Shown: piece after piece, positions 16,230-25,412 of the stretch
Layout: each line of letters starts with the position of its first letter
Position numbering within the stretch: the stretch's first letter is position 1
NCBI GenBank assembly: GCA_028278525.1
Contig: JANQEE010000030.1
Span: 172,560 to 236,559 of the forward strand
Length of the DNA: 64,000 bases
DNA from: Minwuiaceae bacterium
GTDB lineage: Bacteria; Pseudomonadota; Alphaproteobacteria; Minwuiales; Minwuiaceae
Direction: 5' to 3'
The notes under the pieces: generated by a model
What the model was told of the DNA's origin: nothing
The model's database searches: none
Seen by the model: the letters and a program-made list of their open reading frames with translations, nothing else
Program-made: the position numbers and the translations under genes

Positions 16230-17429
16230 ATGGATCTGGCATTCAGCGACGAGGAACTGGCGTTCCGCGAGGAGGTGCGGGCCTTTATTCGCGACAAGCT
16301 GCCGCCGGATATCCGCGAGCGGGCGCGGCGCAACTGGGCCAACCTGCCGAAGGAAGACCATGTCACCTGGCAGCGGCTGCTCTACGAGCGGGGCTGGATC
16401 GCGGCCAACTGGCCGGTCGAGTACGGCGGCACCGGCTGGAGCCCGGCACAGAAGTTCATTTTCGAGGAGGAATGCGCCAAGGCGAGCTGCCCGCGCATCG
16501 TGCCGTTCGGGCTCAGCATGGTCGGGCCGGTGATCTATACCTTCGGCAACCAGGAGCAGAAGGACCGCTTCCTGCCGCGCATTCTGAAAAGCGAGGACTG
16601 GTGGTGCCAGGGCTATTCCGAGCCGGGTTCGGGCTCGGACCTGGCGTCGCTGAGGACCCGCGCGGTTCTCGACGGCGAGGATTACGTGGTCAACGGCCTA
16701 AAGACCTGGACGTCGGGCGCGCACAAGGCGAATTGGATGTTCTGCCTGGTCCGCACCGACCCGGACGTGAAGCAGCAGGAAGGCATCTCGTTCCTGCTGA
16801 TCGACATGAAGAGCCCGGGCGTCACGGTGCGGCCGATTATTTCGATGGACGAATCGCACTACCTGAACGAGGTGTTCCTGGACGACGTGCGGGTGCCGCA
16901 GGCCAACCTGATCGGCGAGGAAGGCAAGGGCTGGACCTACGCCAAGTTCCTGCTGGGGCACGAACGGACGGGTATTGCCGGTGTCGGCCGGTCGAAGCAC
17001 CGCATCCAGATCCTGAAGGACATCGCGCGCCAGGAGAAGTCCGACGGCAGGCCACTGCTGGAACAGGCGGATTTCGCGCGCAAGGTCGCGGCGCTGGAGT
17101 TCGACCTGACGGCGCTGGAATTCACCAACCTCAGGGTCATGGCCGGCGACAATGCCGGGCAGGGGCCGGGACCGGAATCCTCGATCCTGAAGATCAAGGG
17201 CACCGAGATCGAGCAGGCGATGAACGAACTGCTGGTCGAGGCGCTCGGCTATTACGCGGCGCCCTACGAGCGCGACTGGCTGCGCCCGGACTGGAACGAG
17301 CCGCCGGTCGGCCCGGACTACGCGCCCGGCCTGATGCCGGAACACCTGCTGCGCCGTGCCTCGTCGATTTACGGCGGATCGAACGAGATCCAGAAGAACA
17401 TCATCGCCAAGATGGTGCTCGGGCTCTAG
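16230..17429 (+). CDS. acyl-CoA dehydrogenase family protein
   Basis: A 399-residue FAD-dependent acyl-CoA dehydrogenase catalysing alpha-beta oxidation of a CoA thioester and passing electrons to ETF. The N-terminal domain begins MDLAFSDEELAFREEVRAFI. The FAD/substrate signature is CQGYSEPGSGSDLASLRTRA, and the C-terminal helical domain ends SIYGGSNEIQKNIIAKM. The position equivalent to the MCAD catalytic Glu in EGTxxIQ is Gly here, so the base must sit elsewhere, as in several other ACAD subfamilies. I chose the ATG at 16230 over 16203 because AGGA is suitably spaced and homology starts there. Confidence 0.93.
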   Translation: MDLAFSDEELAFREEVRAFIRDKLPPDIRERARRNWANLPKEDHVTWQRLLYERGWIAANWPVEYGGTGWSPAQKFIFEEECAKASCPRIVPFGLSMVGPVIYTFGNQEQKDRFLPRILKSEDWWCQGYSEPGSGSDLASLRTRAVLDGEDYVVNGLKTWTSGAHKANWMFCLVRTDPDVKQQEGISFLLIDMKSPGVTVRPIISMDESHYLNEVFLDDVRVPQANLIGEEGKGWTYAKFLLGHERTGIAGVGRSKHRIQILKDIARQEKSDGRPLLEQADFARKVAALEFDLTALEFTNLRVMAGDNAGQGPGPESSILKIKGTEIEQAMNELLVEALGYYAAPYERDWLRPDWNEPPVGPDYAPGLMPEHLLRRASSIYGGSNEIQKNIIAKMVLGL

Positions 17430-17447
17430 CCGGCGGAAACATCCCGC

Positions 17448-17478
17448 AAAAAAGAAGGGGCGCCATGGGCGCCCCTTC
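17448..17478 (-). terminator. intrinsic terminator of the PstS-like gene
   Basis: On the minus strand GAAGGGGCGCC pairs with GGCGCCCCTTC across a 3-nt loop (11 bp, 17454-17464 with 17468-17478) and is followed by TTTTTT (17448-17453). It lies 25 bp after the stop of the minus-strand PstS-like gene. Confidence 0.88.
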
Positions 17479-17503
17479 CGACTTTGCCCCCGTTGAAAAC
17501 GGC

Positions 17504-18523
17504 TTAACGGAACATCGGGTTAAGGCCGATGGCGGTGGCGCGGGCGGCCAACCGGTCGGCCGGGTTGAGCGGGATCAGACCGTCGTCGGTCAGGTAACCG
17601 TCCGGCCCGAAGGCGCGCTCGCTGGTATATTCGTTGACGAAGGCGAGCATGCCCGGCACGTCCGAATAGTGCTGGTTCTTGACGTACATGTAGAGGGCGA
17701 AGGACGCGCCGTAGCCGCCGTCGGAAATCGTCTCGAAGTCCGGCACGACGCCGTCGAGCGGGCTGGCGGTGAGCAGATCCTCGAACAGTTCGAACGTCAC
17801 GCAATCGACGATGCCGACCGCATGCCGTCGCTTGCTCAGCCGCTGCACCACTTCGACGCTGTTCTCCGGCGCCTGCACATAGCGGCCGTCGGTGCGGATC
17901 AGGGTGCAGACCTCGTCCTGGCGCGCTTTCGGCAGGGCGTTGATCTTCGGATAGGCGTGGCATCCGTCGGCCATGATCAGGCCCAGAAACGAGTCCCTGA
18001 GCGGCGATCCCGGCGGCGGGCCGACGACTTCGATCCTCTGGTTGGGCAGCGACGGGTCGACATCCTTCCAGGTGCGGTGCGGGTTTTCGACGACGCGGCC
18101 GTCGACGACAACGTACTTGGCGATGGCGGCGAACAGGATCGGCTTCGTCAGGTTGAGGCTCTTGGTGCCCTCCGCCTTGGCAAGGACGACCCCGTTATGC
18201 CCGATCTTGAATTCGGTGATCGAGCGGATGCCCCGTTCGCGGCAGCGTTCGAATTCCTGGTCGCTCATCGGGCGGTTGGCGCCGACGATGTCCGGGTAGT
18301 CCGGTCCCAGCCCGGCGCAGAACATGCGCAGGCCCGCGCCCGTTCCGGTCATCAATACCCTGGGCGCCGGATAATGCGTGGTTCGGGCGAACCGTTCGCT
18401 GACCGTAGCGGCATAGGGAAACATGGCGACGGAACTGACGATTTGAAGCCGGTCGCGCGCCGCGGCGGCGCCGCCGACCAGAACCAGATTCGCCAGCATG
18501 GCGATCAACAATCGCTGCATCAT
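17504..18523 (-). CDS. PstS-family phosphate ABC transporter substrate-binding protein
   Basis: A 339-residue exported solute-binding protein. The signal peptide MMQRLLIAMLANLVLVGGAA is followed by LQIVSSVAMFPYAATVSERF, the start of the PstS-like fold that usually begins with a GSST motif. TGTGAGLRMFCAGLG and VGANRPMSDQEF correspond to the phosphate-loop regions. Phosphate is the expected ligand, but the usual SGSGT pattern is modified, so another oxyanion is possible. No pstC, pstA, pstB or phoU genes are adjacent. The start at 18523 is chosen by the signal peptide; 18520 is an equal alternative. A strong terminator follows. Confidence 0.82.
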   Translation of the reverse strand: MMQRLLIAMLANLVLVGGAAAARDRLQIVSSVAMFPYAATVSERFARTTHYPAPRVLMTGTGAGLRMFCAGLGPDYPDIVGANRPMSDQEFERCRERGIRSITEFKIGHNGVVLAKAEGTKSLNLTKPILFAAIAKYVVVDGRVVENPHRTWKDVDPSLPNQRIEVVGPPPGSPLRDSFLGLIMADGCHAYPKINALPKARQDEVCTLIRTDGRYVQAPENSVEVVQRLSKRRHAVGIVDCVTFELFEDLLTASPLDGVVPDFETISDGGYGASFALYMYVKNQHYSDVPGMLAFVNEYTSERAFGPDGYLTDDGLIPLNPADRLAARATAIGLNPMFR

Positions 18524-19040
18524 TCTCTTGGTCTTCCTTCCTCTGTTCGGATGCCCATCCGCGTGAGAGGTGCGGTCGACGATGCCACCGCCTGCCCGGC
18601 AGTCATTCCGACTTCGACACTTAACTTGTGTGGGCAAACCCACACGGCGCCACGAAACCGTCATCGCCCGGTCATTTATCGTTTTTTCGCCCCTCCAGGC
18701 CTGGCCCATCGATCTAGAATCGGCCTGACGTTGAGAAACTCGACTTGGAAAATCGGGCCGTCAGCGGCAGACGGCAACGGGCAAATCCGCATGTGGGTCA
18801 TGCAACACTGCATGAGTGAAGCAGTTCGCAGGGTGATCGATCCGGCTGCCGCACGTCGGCGACGCATGATGGCGATTACGACGCACGAGACCTCCCACGA
18901 CCATTTCGCCAAGGAAAATCGTAATGCAGTGTTTCAGTACGATTTCCAGTGTGTCGGAATGATGTTTTTGTTGTTTCTGAAGTGTGACGTATCGATGACT
19001 ATCGTTTGACAGCCGCGACCCGCTCTCCTACATCGTCTGC
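18524..19040. other. intergenic region between divergent PstS-like and TenA genes
   Basis: No convincing gene is seen here. The minus-strand side must carry the PstS-like promoter and the plus-strand side the promoter of the TPP riboswitch transcript. A perfect 7-bp hairpin is present at 18628-18645. The stretch around 18900-19005 is noticeably AT-richer than its surroundings. Confidence 0.5.
18628..18645. repeat. short perfect hairpin GTGTGGG-CAAA-CCCACAC
   Basis: A 7-bp perfect inverted repeat with a 4-nt loop, about 105 bp upstream of the PstS-like start. It could be a dyad operator or the 5' part of its leader; no T-run follows on either strand, so it is not an obvious terminator. Confidence 0.45.
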
Positions 19041-19121
19041 ATGACCCGGGGTGCCTCGACAGAGGCTGAGATCAAACCCGCCGAACCTGATCCGATTCGT
19101 ATCTGCGAAGGGAGCCGTCAT
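19041..19121 (+). promoter_or_regulatory. TPP (thiamine pyrophosphate) riboswitch
   Basis: The conserved thi-box landmarks occur in order: GGGGTGCC, a P3-type hairpin GCCTC-GACA-GAGGC (19053-19066), CTGAGA, ACCC, GAACCTGATC and GCGAAGGGA. P1 can form between ATGAC (19041-19045) and GTCAT (19117-19121). The last bases of P1 are the A and T of the tenA start codon, and the conserved GAAGGGA near the 3' end serves as the Shine-Dalgarno. Ligand-stabilised P1 should therefore block ribosome loading directly, a translational off-switch. Confidence 0.93.
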
Positions 19122-19821
19122 GACGCCCAACTCCATCCCCGATTTTCCCGACTGGTCGCGCGACAACAGCGGCGGCCGTTTCACCGACTGGCTGCGCGAC
19201 TGCGCGGAGCCGGACTGGGAACAAACGGTCTATCACCGGTTCACGGAAGACCTGGCAAACGGCACCATCGAGCCGGCGGTGATGACGCGCTATCTGGTGC
19301 AGGACTACACCTTCCTGGACGCGTTCGTGGTTCTGCTGGGCGCGGCCGTCGCGGCGGCGCCCAGCCTGGAAGACCGCATCCCGACCTGCCAGTTCCTGGC
19401 GCTGGCGACCGGCGACGAGAACACCTACTTCCAGCGGTCGTTCGAGGCGCTGGGAGTGAGCGAGGCGGACCGTGCCGCCACGCCGCTGGAGCCCGTTACC
19501 GTGGGTTTTCAGAACATCATGCGCGAGGCGGCGGCGAGCGGCGGCTACGCCAACATGATCGCCGTGCTGACCGTGGCCGAATGGTCGTATTTCAGTTGGG
19601 CCGACCGGGTGAAGCATCGCCGGCCGAACGTCTTCTGGCTCGGCGAATGGATCGACCTGCATTCGGGCGACGACTTCGAGGCCTGGGTCGGATTCCTGCG
19701 CGCCCAACTCGACCATGACGGGCCGGCGCTTGCCGATGACGAACGCGCGGCCTGCCGCGACTTCTTCGTCCGCGCCGTCGGCCTTGAGAAGGCGTTCTTC
19801 GAGATGGCCTACGAGGCCTGA
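19120..19821 (+). CDS. tenA: TenA-family thiamine salvage protein
   Basis: A 233-residue all-helical TenA/thiaminase II-like protein, expected to hydrolyse thiamine breakdown products such as aminopyrimidines for salvage. Family features are the helices around RYLVQDYTFLDAFVVLLGAA and the final helix FVRAVGLEKAFFEMAY. The helix LTVAEWSYFSWADR lacks the nucleophilic Cys of classical TenA and has Glu154 instead, as in TenA_E-type proteins. It starts at 19120 within the P1 helix of a TPP riboswitch, which confirms the thiamine link and fixes the start. The upstream in-frame start at 19051 lies inside the aptamer and is rejected. Confidence 0.92.
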   Translation: MTPNSIPDFPDWSRDNSGGRFTDWLRDCAEPDWEQTVYHRFTEDLANGTIEPAVMTRYLVQDYTFLDAFVVLLGAAVAAAPSLEDRIPTCQFLALATGDENTYFQRSFEALGVSEADRAATPLEPVTVGFQNIMREAAASGGYANMIAVLTVAEWSYFSWADRVKHRRPNVFWLGEWIDLHSGDDFEAWVGFLRAQLDHDGPALADDERAACRDFFVRAVGLEKAFFEMAYEA

Positions 19822-19906
19822 CCACGCCCGAAACGGCTGTCCTTGGACAAACGGCACCGCCTTCGGGCATGGTTGGGGCCGATTTGAGCGGACGAGGGCG
19901 CGGGAC

Positions 19907-20791
19907 ATGGACGGCTGGCTGGAAACCTATCGCGGGGCGGTGGCGCCCTGGGAATGCGACATCGTCGAGCATTTCACGGTTGCTTATTACTTCGACCGGT
20001 TTTCCGACGCGACGCTGGCGATCCTCGAAGACCTGGACCTCGGCCCGACCGCGATCCGCGAGACCGACCGGGGCTGCGCCACCGTCTCCTGCGACGTGCG
20101 CTACGAGCGCGAGCTGCGTGCCGGCGACGTGTTCCATATCGAGTCGGGCGTGGTGGAGGCGGAAGGCAAGCGGCTCCGGCTCGGCCACCGGGTAATCGAT
20201 TCCGCGACCGGCGAGGTGGTGACGCGGATGGATCAACTGGTGATCCATCTGGATACGGCCGCGCGCAAATCCATGCCGTTGCCGGACGACAAGCTGGCGG
20301 CGGCGCGGGCGCGGCTGATCGACTGGGACCCGCCGGTGCCCGACCCGCGCGCGGATCCGGATGGCGATGCGGGTTTCGCCGACGCCTATCGCGATAGCAC
20401 CAAACCGTGGGAGATCGACGTGGTCGGCCATGTCGGCTTCCAGTTCTACGTGCACCGGTTTTCCGCGGCGATGGCGCAGGCGATGGCCGGGTTCGGGCTG
20501 ACGCCGGCTTTGATGCGCGATACGCGGCGCGGTTTCTCGACTTTCGAGTTCCAACTTCGGTTTCAGCGCGAACTGAATGCGGGCGAGCTGGTCATGGTGA
20601 AAACCGGACTGGTTCATCTCGGCAATACATCGATGCGGTTTCTGCACCGGCTGTATAATCAGCGTACCGGGAAAATGGCCGCGAGCCTGAGCCAGTATGG
20701 CGTGCTGCTGGATATGGAGGCACGCCGGCCGGCGCGCCTGCCGGACGCCGTGCGCGAGCGCGCCGAAGCCATGCTGGTGCCAGCGGGCTGA
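19907..20791 (+). CDS. double-hotdog acyl-CoA thioesterase-like protein
   Basis: A 294-residue protein made of two similar hotdog-fold halves: residues about 1-130 (WECDIVEHFTVAYYFDRFSD) and about 150-290 (WEIDVVGHVGFQFYVHRFS). Each has the Asp/Glu-His pattern and the central helix of 4-hydroxybenzoyl-CoA thioesterase-like domains (second half: KPWEIDVVGHVGFQFYVHRF). Such proteins hydrolyse acyl- or aryl-CoA. The ATG at 19907 was chosen by domain edge; upstream open frame runs back into tenA. It lies 85 bp after tenA and 14 bp before a CoA-transferase, so it probably belongs functionally with the latter. Confidence 0.82.
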   Translation: MDGWLETYRGAVAPWECDIVEHFTVAYYFDRFSDATLAILEDLDLGPTAIRETDRGCATVSCDVRYERELRAGDVFHIESGVVEAEGKRLRLGHRVIDSATGEVVTRMDQLVIHLDTAARKSMPLPDDKLAAARARLIDWDPPVPDPRADPDGDAGFADAYRDSTKPWEIDVVGHVGFQFYVHRFSAAMAQAMAGFGLTPALMRDTRRGFSTFEFQLRFQRELNAGELVMVKTGLVHLGNTSMRFLHRLYNQRTGKMAASLSQYGVLLDMEARRPARLPDAVRERAEAMLVPAG

Positions 20792-20805
20792 AGGGGACAA
20801 GCAAT

Positions 20806-22017
20806 ATGGCTGCAAACGGACAGGGGCCGCTGAGCGGCGTCACGGTGATCGAGCTTTGCCACGTCATGGCCGGGCCGACCTGCGGGCTGATGCTGGCGGA
20901 CATGGGCGCCGACGTGATCAAGGTCGAGAAGATGCCCGGCGGCGACGATACCCGGCGCTCCGTGCCGCCCGATATCGAGGGCGAGTCCGCGGCCTTCATG
21001 ATGATGAACCGCAACAAGCGCGGCATCGCCGTCGACCTGAAGAAGGAGGGCGGCCAGCGGGTGCTGCGCCGGCTGTTGGAGACCGCCGACGTGGTGACCG
21101 AGAACTACCGGCGCGGCACCCTGGCCAAGCTGGGATTCGCCTACGACGACCTGAAGCGGGCCAATCCCGGATTGATCTACGGCGCGATTTCCGGCTTCGG
21201 CCTGACCGGGCCTTACGCGGACCGGGGCGGGTTCGACCTGGTGGCCCAGGGCATGAGCGGCCTGATGAGCATCACCGGCGAGGGCCCCGACCGGCCGCCG
21301 GTGAAGGTCGGCGCGCCGGTCACCGACATCACCGCCGGTATCCTGTTGGCCTTCGGCATCGTCGCCGCCTATGTGCATCGGCTGAAGACCGGCGAAGGGC
21401 AGATGGTCGATACTTCGCTGTTCGAAGCCGGCATCACGCACACCTATTGGCAGTCGGCCATCGCCTTCGCGACCGCCGCCGCGCCGCGCGCCATGGGGTC
21501 GGCGCACCCCTTGAACGCGCCGTACCAGGCGGTGAGGACGGCGGACGGCCATATCAATATCGGCGCCGCGAATGACAAGAACTGGTCGCGGATGCTGGCG
21601 GCCATCGGCGCCGCCCATTTGGGCGAGGATGCGCGGTTCGCCCGCAACAGCGACCGGATGGCCAACCGGGTGGCCCTGATCGAAGCCCTGGAAGCGGTGT
21701 TCGCGACCAAGCCGAGCGCGGACTGGCTGGACCTGCTGGAACAGGCAGGCGTGCCGGCCGGGCCGATTCTGGACGTCACCCAGATGCACGCCGATCCCCA
21801 GGCTATCGCGCGGGGCATGGTGCCGACGGTGGAGCATCCGGTCGCCGGCGCGGTTCAGACCATTGGCCTGCCTGTCAAATTCTCCGAAACGCCGGGCAAG
21901 GTCGCGACCCCGTCGCCGCTTTACGGCCAGCACACACGGGAGGTTCTGCTGGAGTTCGGTTTCGACACGATGGAAATCGACGGTCTGGCGCGGGAAGAAG
22001 CGATCACCTTGGGCTGA
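20806..22017 (+). CDS. class III (CaiB/BaiF) CoA-transferase
   Basis: A 403-residue family III CoA-transferase moving CoA between carboxylic acids through an enzyme-bound aspartyl-CoA. The catalytic Asp is Asp174 in GAPVTDITAGILLAFG. Other landmarks are the N-terminal VIELCHVMAGPTCGLMLADM, the GADVIKVEKMPGGDDTR loop, and the AVDLKKEGG motif. GAAGGGG precedes the ATG. It lies 14 bp downstream of the double-hotdog gene, suggesting that the pair control the CoA status of the same acid. Confidence 0.94.
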   Translation: MAANGQGPLSGVTVIELCHVMAGPTCGLMLADMGADVIKVEKMPGGDDTRRSVPPDIEGESAAFMMMNRNKRGIAVDLKKEGGQRVLRRLLETADVVTENYRRGTLAKLGFAYDDLKRANPGLIYGAISGFGLTGPYADRGGFDLVAQGMSGLMSITGEGPDRPPVKVGAPVTDITAGILLAFGIVAAYVHRLKTGEGQMVDTSLFEAGITHTYWQSAIAFATAAAPRAMGSAHPLNAPYQAVRTADGHINIGAANDKNWSRMLAAIGAAHLGEDARFARNSDRMANRVALIEALEAVFATKPSADWLDLLEQAGVPAGPILDVTQMHADPQAIARGMVPTVEHPVAGAVQTIGLPVKFSETPGKVATPSPLYGQHTREVLLEFGFDTMEIDGLAREEAITLG

Positions 22018-22098
22018 TCCGCTATTCGCAAATCCGATCCGCCGTGCTATCAGCGCCTGTTTCGCGCACCGTGATTATTCAAACGAAAGCCCAATACC

Positions 22099-22722
22099 AT
22101 GACGACCGATGCCTGGCTGATTTTTCTGCTGGCCGCTTTCCTAATCTCGTTGAGCCCCGGGCCAAGCAACCTGCTGTCCCTCGTCAACGGCGTGCTGCAC
22201 GGCTTCAAGCCGGCGACGGCGGCCGCGCTTGGCCGGATCGCCGCATTCGCCATTATGATCGCGATTGCGGCCGTCGGCCTCGGCGCCGTGCTGGCGGCCT
22301 CGGAAACCGCCTTCATGCTGATCAAATGGGCCGGCGTCTGCTATTTGATCTTTCTGGGGATCCAAACCTGGCGGGCGCCGGCCACCGCGTTTCAGCCGGC
22401 TCAGTCCGTTACCAGGCTGCCGGCCTCGACATTGGCGCGTCGCGAATTCCTGGTGGCGGCCGGCAATCCGAAGGCGATCCTCGTCTTCACCGCGGTGTTT
22501 CCGCAGTTTATCGATCCGTCCGTTTCCTACGCCAACCAGTTCGGGGTTATGGGCGTAACCTTTCTGGCGACGGAACTGACGGCGGCCAGCGTCTACGCGT
22601 TGTCGGGGCGGGGCGTCGGTATGCTGAATTTGAGCGTGCGCGCCGCGGGCATGTTCAATCGGGTGACCGGCAGCGTGTTCATCGGCGCCGCCGCATTGCT
22701 CGCATTTACCCGCCGCGATTAG
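22099..22722 (+). CDS. LysE-family amino acid exporter
   Basis: A 207-residue inner-membrane exporter of the LysE/RhtB family with about six hydrophobic segments. The family signature SLSPGPSNLLSLVNGVLHGF follows TM1 (residues about 14-33), and GNPKAILVFTAVFPQFID marks the second conserved loop near residue 120. These transporters export amino acids or related compounds. A ribosome site is not obvious. A large palindrome separates it from the convergent chemoreceptor gene. Confidence 0.92.
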   Translation: MTTDAWLIFLLAAFLISLSPGPSNLLSLVNGVLHGFKPATAAALGRIAAFAIMIAIAAVGLGAVLAASETAFMLIKWAGVCYLIFLGIQTWRAPATAFQPAQSVTRLPASTLARREFLVAAGNPKAILVFTAVFPQFIDPSVSYANQFGVMGVTFLATELTAASVYALSGRGVGMLNLSVRAAGMFNRVTGSVFIGAAALLAFTRRD

Positions 22723-22769
22723 GGAGCGTGATTCCTTATGGGCAGCCGGGCCAGCCCGCTCCCCGTCGG

Positions 22770-22810
22770 GATTCCTCTGTTTGGGCCTAGCCGGCCCAAA
22801 CAGAGGAATC
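22770..22810. terminator. perfect 18-bp inverted repeat between convergent genes
   Basis: GATTCCTCTGTTTGGGCC (22770-22787) and GGCCCAAACAGAGGAATC (22793-22810) are exact reverse complements around a 5-nt loop. CCCGTC and GACGGG flank them and extend the stem past a 2-nt bulge. A second smaller hairpin GGAGAGCC/GGCTCTCC follows (22815-22836) before a run of A. This is most simply the 3' structure ending lysE transcription. Confidence 0.7.
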
Positions 22811-22838
22811 GACGGGAGAGCCGGCTTAGGCTCTCCAT

Positions 22839-22872
22839 AAAAAAGGGCCCGACCGTCGAAACGGCCGGGCCC
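22839..22872 (-). terminator. intrinsic terminator of the third chemoreceptor gene
   Basis: On the minus strand GGGCCCGGCCGT pairs with ACGGTCGGGCCC around a TTCG tetraloop (22845-22856 with 22861-22872; one G-T pair), followed by TTTTTT at 22844-22839. It begins 21 bp after the receptor stop and is the clearest intrinsic terminator in the window. Confidence 0.93.
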
Positions 22873-22893
22873 CGGTAACGGGATGCCAGGGGG

Positions 22894-24987
22894 TTAAGCA
22901 GCCCGCATACCTGAGACGAACTTCTCCACTTCGCCTTGCAGCAGATCGGCCTGTTGGGCCAGACCGCCGGCCGAGTCGAGGACCTCGGACGCCGCAGCGC
23001 CGGTTTCCTCGGCGGCTTTGGTCACACCGTCGATGTTGGTGTTGACCTCCTGCGTGCCGCCGGCAGCCTGCTGAACGTTGCGCGAGATCTCCGACGTGGA
23101 GGCGTTTTGCTCCTCCACCGCGGACGCGATGGCCGAGGCGTTTTCGCTGATCTGCCGGATGACGCCGGTGATCTCCTCGATCGACTTGACGGTGCCGCCG
23201 GTCGCGCCCTGCATCTCCGAGACCTGGGCGGCGATTTCCTCGGTCGCCTTGGCGGTCTGGTTGGCCAGGGACTTGACTTCCGAGGCAACGACGGCGAAGC
23301 CCTTGCCGGCCTCGCCGGCGCGGGCCGCTTCGATCGTCGCATTCAGCGCGAGCAGGTTGGTCTGTTCGGCGATGTCCTGGATCAGGCTGACCACGTCGCC
23401 AATCTTCTGCGCGGCGTTGGCCAGGCCCTGGACGGCCTCGTTGGTCGCATCGGCGTCTTCGACCGCTTTCATCGCGATCTTGTTCGATTCCGAAATCTGA
23501 CGGGAGATTTCGGAAATCGAGCTCGACAGCTCTTCGGCGGCGGATGCCACGGTCTGGACGTTTGCTGTCGCATCCTGCGAGGCGTGCGCAGCGGCGCCGG
23601 ACTGAGACTTCGTCTGTTCCGCCGTGGTCGACATCTGCTGCGCAGTGGCTTGCAGTTCTTCCGCCGCGGACGAGACAGTCTGAACCACGCCCTTGACGCT
23701 GGCTTCGAAGGAGTCGGCCATTTCGTTCATCTGACGACGACGCTCTTCCGCCGCATGCCGTTCCTGCTCCTCGCTCTCCTGCTTCAGGCGTTCGACCTCG
23801 AGCGCGTTTTCCTTGAAGACCTGGACGGCGTCGGCCATCTGGCCGATTTCGTCGGCGCGGCCGACGGCCGGGACTTCGGTCTTCAGGTTGCCGGATGCGA
23901 GCTTCTCCATCGCCGACGTCATGTCGATGATCGGACGCGAGATCGCCCGGCCAAGGAACACCGCCAAACCGGCACCCAACACCAGAGCGACAATGGACAC
24001 GATGATCGCGGTCCACATCGATTGGTTCATCGACGCGGTGGCCACCGGGCCAAGTTCGTCCTGCACCTTCTTGTTGTCGAGCTTGACCCGCTCCATCTCG
24101 GCGGCAACCGCCGGGCCGATCTTGTCGAGCGTGTTTTTGATGGTGTCGTTGCGCTCGAAAATGACCTTCGTTACAGCGGCGAAGGCATCATGGTACGTTT
24201 TCGAATACTCCGTTACCTCACGGGCAAGGCCGCGACGCGTCGGGTTTTGCAGTTCGTTGCGCATTTCCGTCGCCAGCCGCTCGAAGTCGTTAAGCTCCTG
24301 ATTTGCCCGGTCCGCCGAGGACTGAGCGTTGTCGACCAGGAAACGGTTGGAGTAGAGCCGCGCCAGCAGCAGGTGGCGGAGCGTCTGGCCGGCAAGGAAG
24401 CTGGCTTGCGCGTCGCCGTCCTCGAACGCCGACTTCATGATCTTGGTCAGCGCTCTTTCCGACTTGGGGCCGACGTCATTCATCTTGTCGACGAAGCCGT
24501 TGCGCCGCGCCCGAAATTCGATCGTTTTCTCGAACGCCGCCTTGTATTTGGCCATCTCGCCCTGGGCATGGGCGATCTGCTGAACTCTCTCTTCCGAGGC
24601 GAAAAGCGCTTTCGCGTCTTCGATAAGGGCGGCCAGCGTGGCGATGCGCTTTTCAACCGTCTCGGCCGCTTTGTCGGTTCCCGTGATGATGTAGTCCTTC
24701 ACGCCGAGCCGCGCGGTGAGCAGGTTGGCCTGAATGCGGCCCATCTGATTGCTCTGTCGCGCGATCTGGCGATATTCGGCGAAGTCGCCGTTGGCGCCCG
24801 ACAGGCCCATCGACGATACGATGCTGACGGTCAGAAGGAAGACCAGAATCAAGGCGAAACCAGCCCCGACTTTCATTCCAACTTTGAGGTTGGCGAACGA
24901 AAACCCGCCCGGTTTACTTTTGATGCCTGCGCCGAGCGATCCCCTCTTGCCCGGTGCCGTGGAAGCTTTACTGGAGTTAACCGACAT
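22894..24987 (-). CDS. methyl-accepting chemotaxis protein with long helical sensor
   Basis: A 697-residue chemoreceptor. After about 38 cytoplasmic residues comes TM1 ([20 protein letters not shown]), then a roughly 260-residue all-helical periplasmic region whose length fits a helical bimodular (HBM-like) sensor, TM2 near residues 325-350 ([20 protein letters not shown]), HAMP ([20 protein letters not shown]), and the signalling coiled coil with tip [18 protein letters not shown] near residue 540. It differs from the tandem pair at 1.9-6.1 kb in the sensor but shares the output domain. HBM receptors often bind small carboxylic acids or amines; the ligand here is not known. A strong terminator follows. 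Confidence 0.95.
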   Translation of the reverse strand: MSVNSSKASTAPGKRGSLGAGIKSKPGGFSFANLKVGMKVGAGFALILVFLLTVSIVSSMGLSGANGDFAEYRQIARQSNQMGRIQANLLTARLGVKDYIITGTDKAAETVEKRIATLAALIEDAKALFASEERVQQIAHAQGEMAKYKAAFEKTIEFRARRNGFVDKMNDVGPKSERALTKIMKSAFEDGDAQASFLAGQTLRHLLLARLYSNRFLVDNAQSSADRANQELNDFERLATEMRNELQNPTRRGLAREVTEYSKTYHDAFAAVTKVIFERNDTIKNTLDKIGPAVAAEMERVKLDNKKVQDELGPVATASMNQSMWTAIIVSIVALVLGAGLAVFLGRAISRPIIDMTSAMEKLASGNLKTEVPAVGRADEIGQMADAVQVFKENALEVERLKQESEEQERHAAEERRRQMNEMADSFEASVKGVVQTVSSAAEELQATAQQMSTTAEQTKSQSGAAAHASQDATANVQTVASAAEELSSSISEISRQISESNKIAMKAVEDADATNEAVQGLANAAQKIGDVVSLIQDIAEQTNLLALNATIEAARAGEAGKGFAVVASEVKSLANQTAKATEEIAAQVSEMQGATGGTVKSIEEITGVIRQISENASAIASAVEEQNASTSEISRNVQQAAGGTQEVNTNIDGVTKAAEETGAAASEVLDSAGGLAQQADLLQGEVEKFVSGMRAA

Positions 24988-25362
24988 AACTCACGTCTCC
25001 TAAAGGCCGCGGCGGGATCTCCCGGATCGCCGCATCGCGGAGTTTTGCTGAGTTCCTATACGAATAGCCTATCCGCATCGTCAGCTCTCCCGCTCAGGAT
25101 TGATGACAGCGAATTGCGTTGTTTATTGATATGCAAATATGCAGGTTAAATTTAGATTAAGTTTATTGAATAAATAGACTATTGAAAAAGGCTGGTTCAT
25201 GAGTTTTCGACAGCCTCGTAGAGATTTGCACGGCAAAGTAGAGATTTGAATACAGAGTGCCGGCTACTGCGATCAAGGTGCGGCGTAGGGCAAATGCCTT
25301 TGCTCGCTAATACTTACGAGTATTTTGATTAGTCTATTCACAAAATTGGTTGGCCTGAAAAG
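24988..25362. other. intergenic region upstream of the third chemoreceptor
   Basis: No gene or structured element is evident. The half nearest the next gene (about 25100-25360) is AT-rich relative to its surroundings. The receptor promoter must lie here on the minus strand; I cannot assign boxes with confidence. Confidence 0.5.
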
Positions 25363-25412
25363 ACTGAACGCCGTCGGCTCAACCTTTTCGGATTTTACGC
25401 CGACGGTTCAGT
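25363..25412 (-). terminator. possible terminator at the end of the acyl-CoA operon
   Basis: On the minus strand ACTGAACCGTCGGC (25412-25399) can pair with GCCGACGGCGTTCAGT (25378-25363) with a 2-nt bulge and a 20-nt loop, and TCTTTTC follows. The stem includes the stop codon of the acyl-CoA dehydrogenase gene. It is weaker than the other terminators reported. Confidence 0.5.

Noticed and set aside
16091..19009. A 972-codon plus-strand open frame across the acyl-CoA dehydrogenase and PstS-like genes
   Set aside because: It runs in the wrong frame through one recognised gene and antisense through another; its translation is Arg/Gly/Ala-rich with no family motifs. It is a high-GC shadow.
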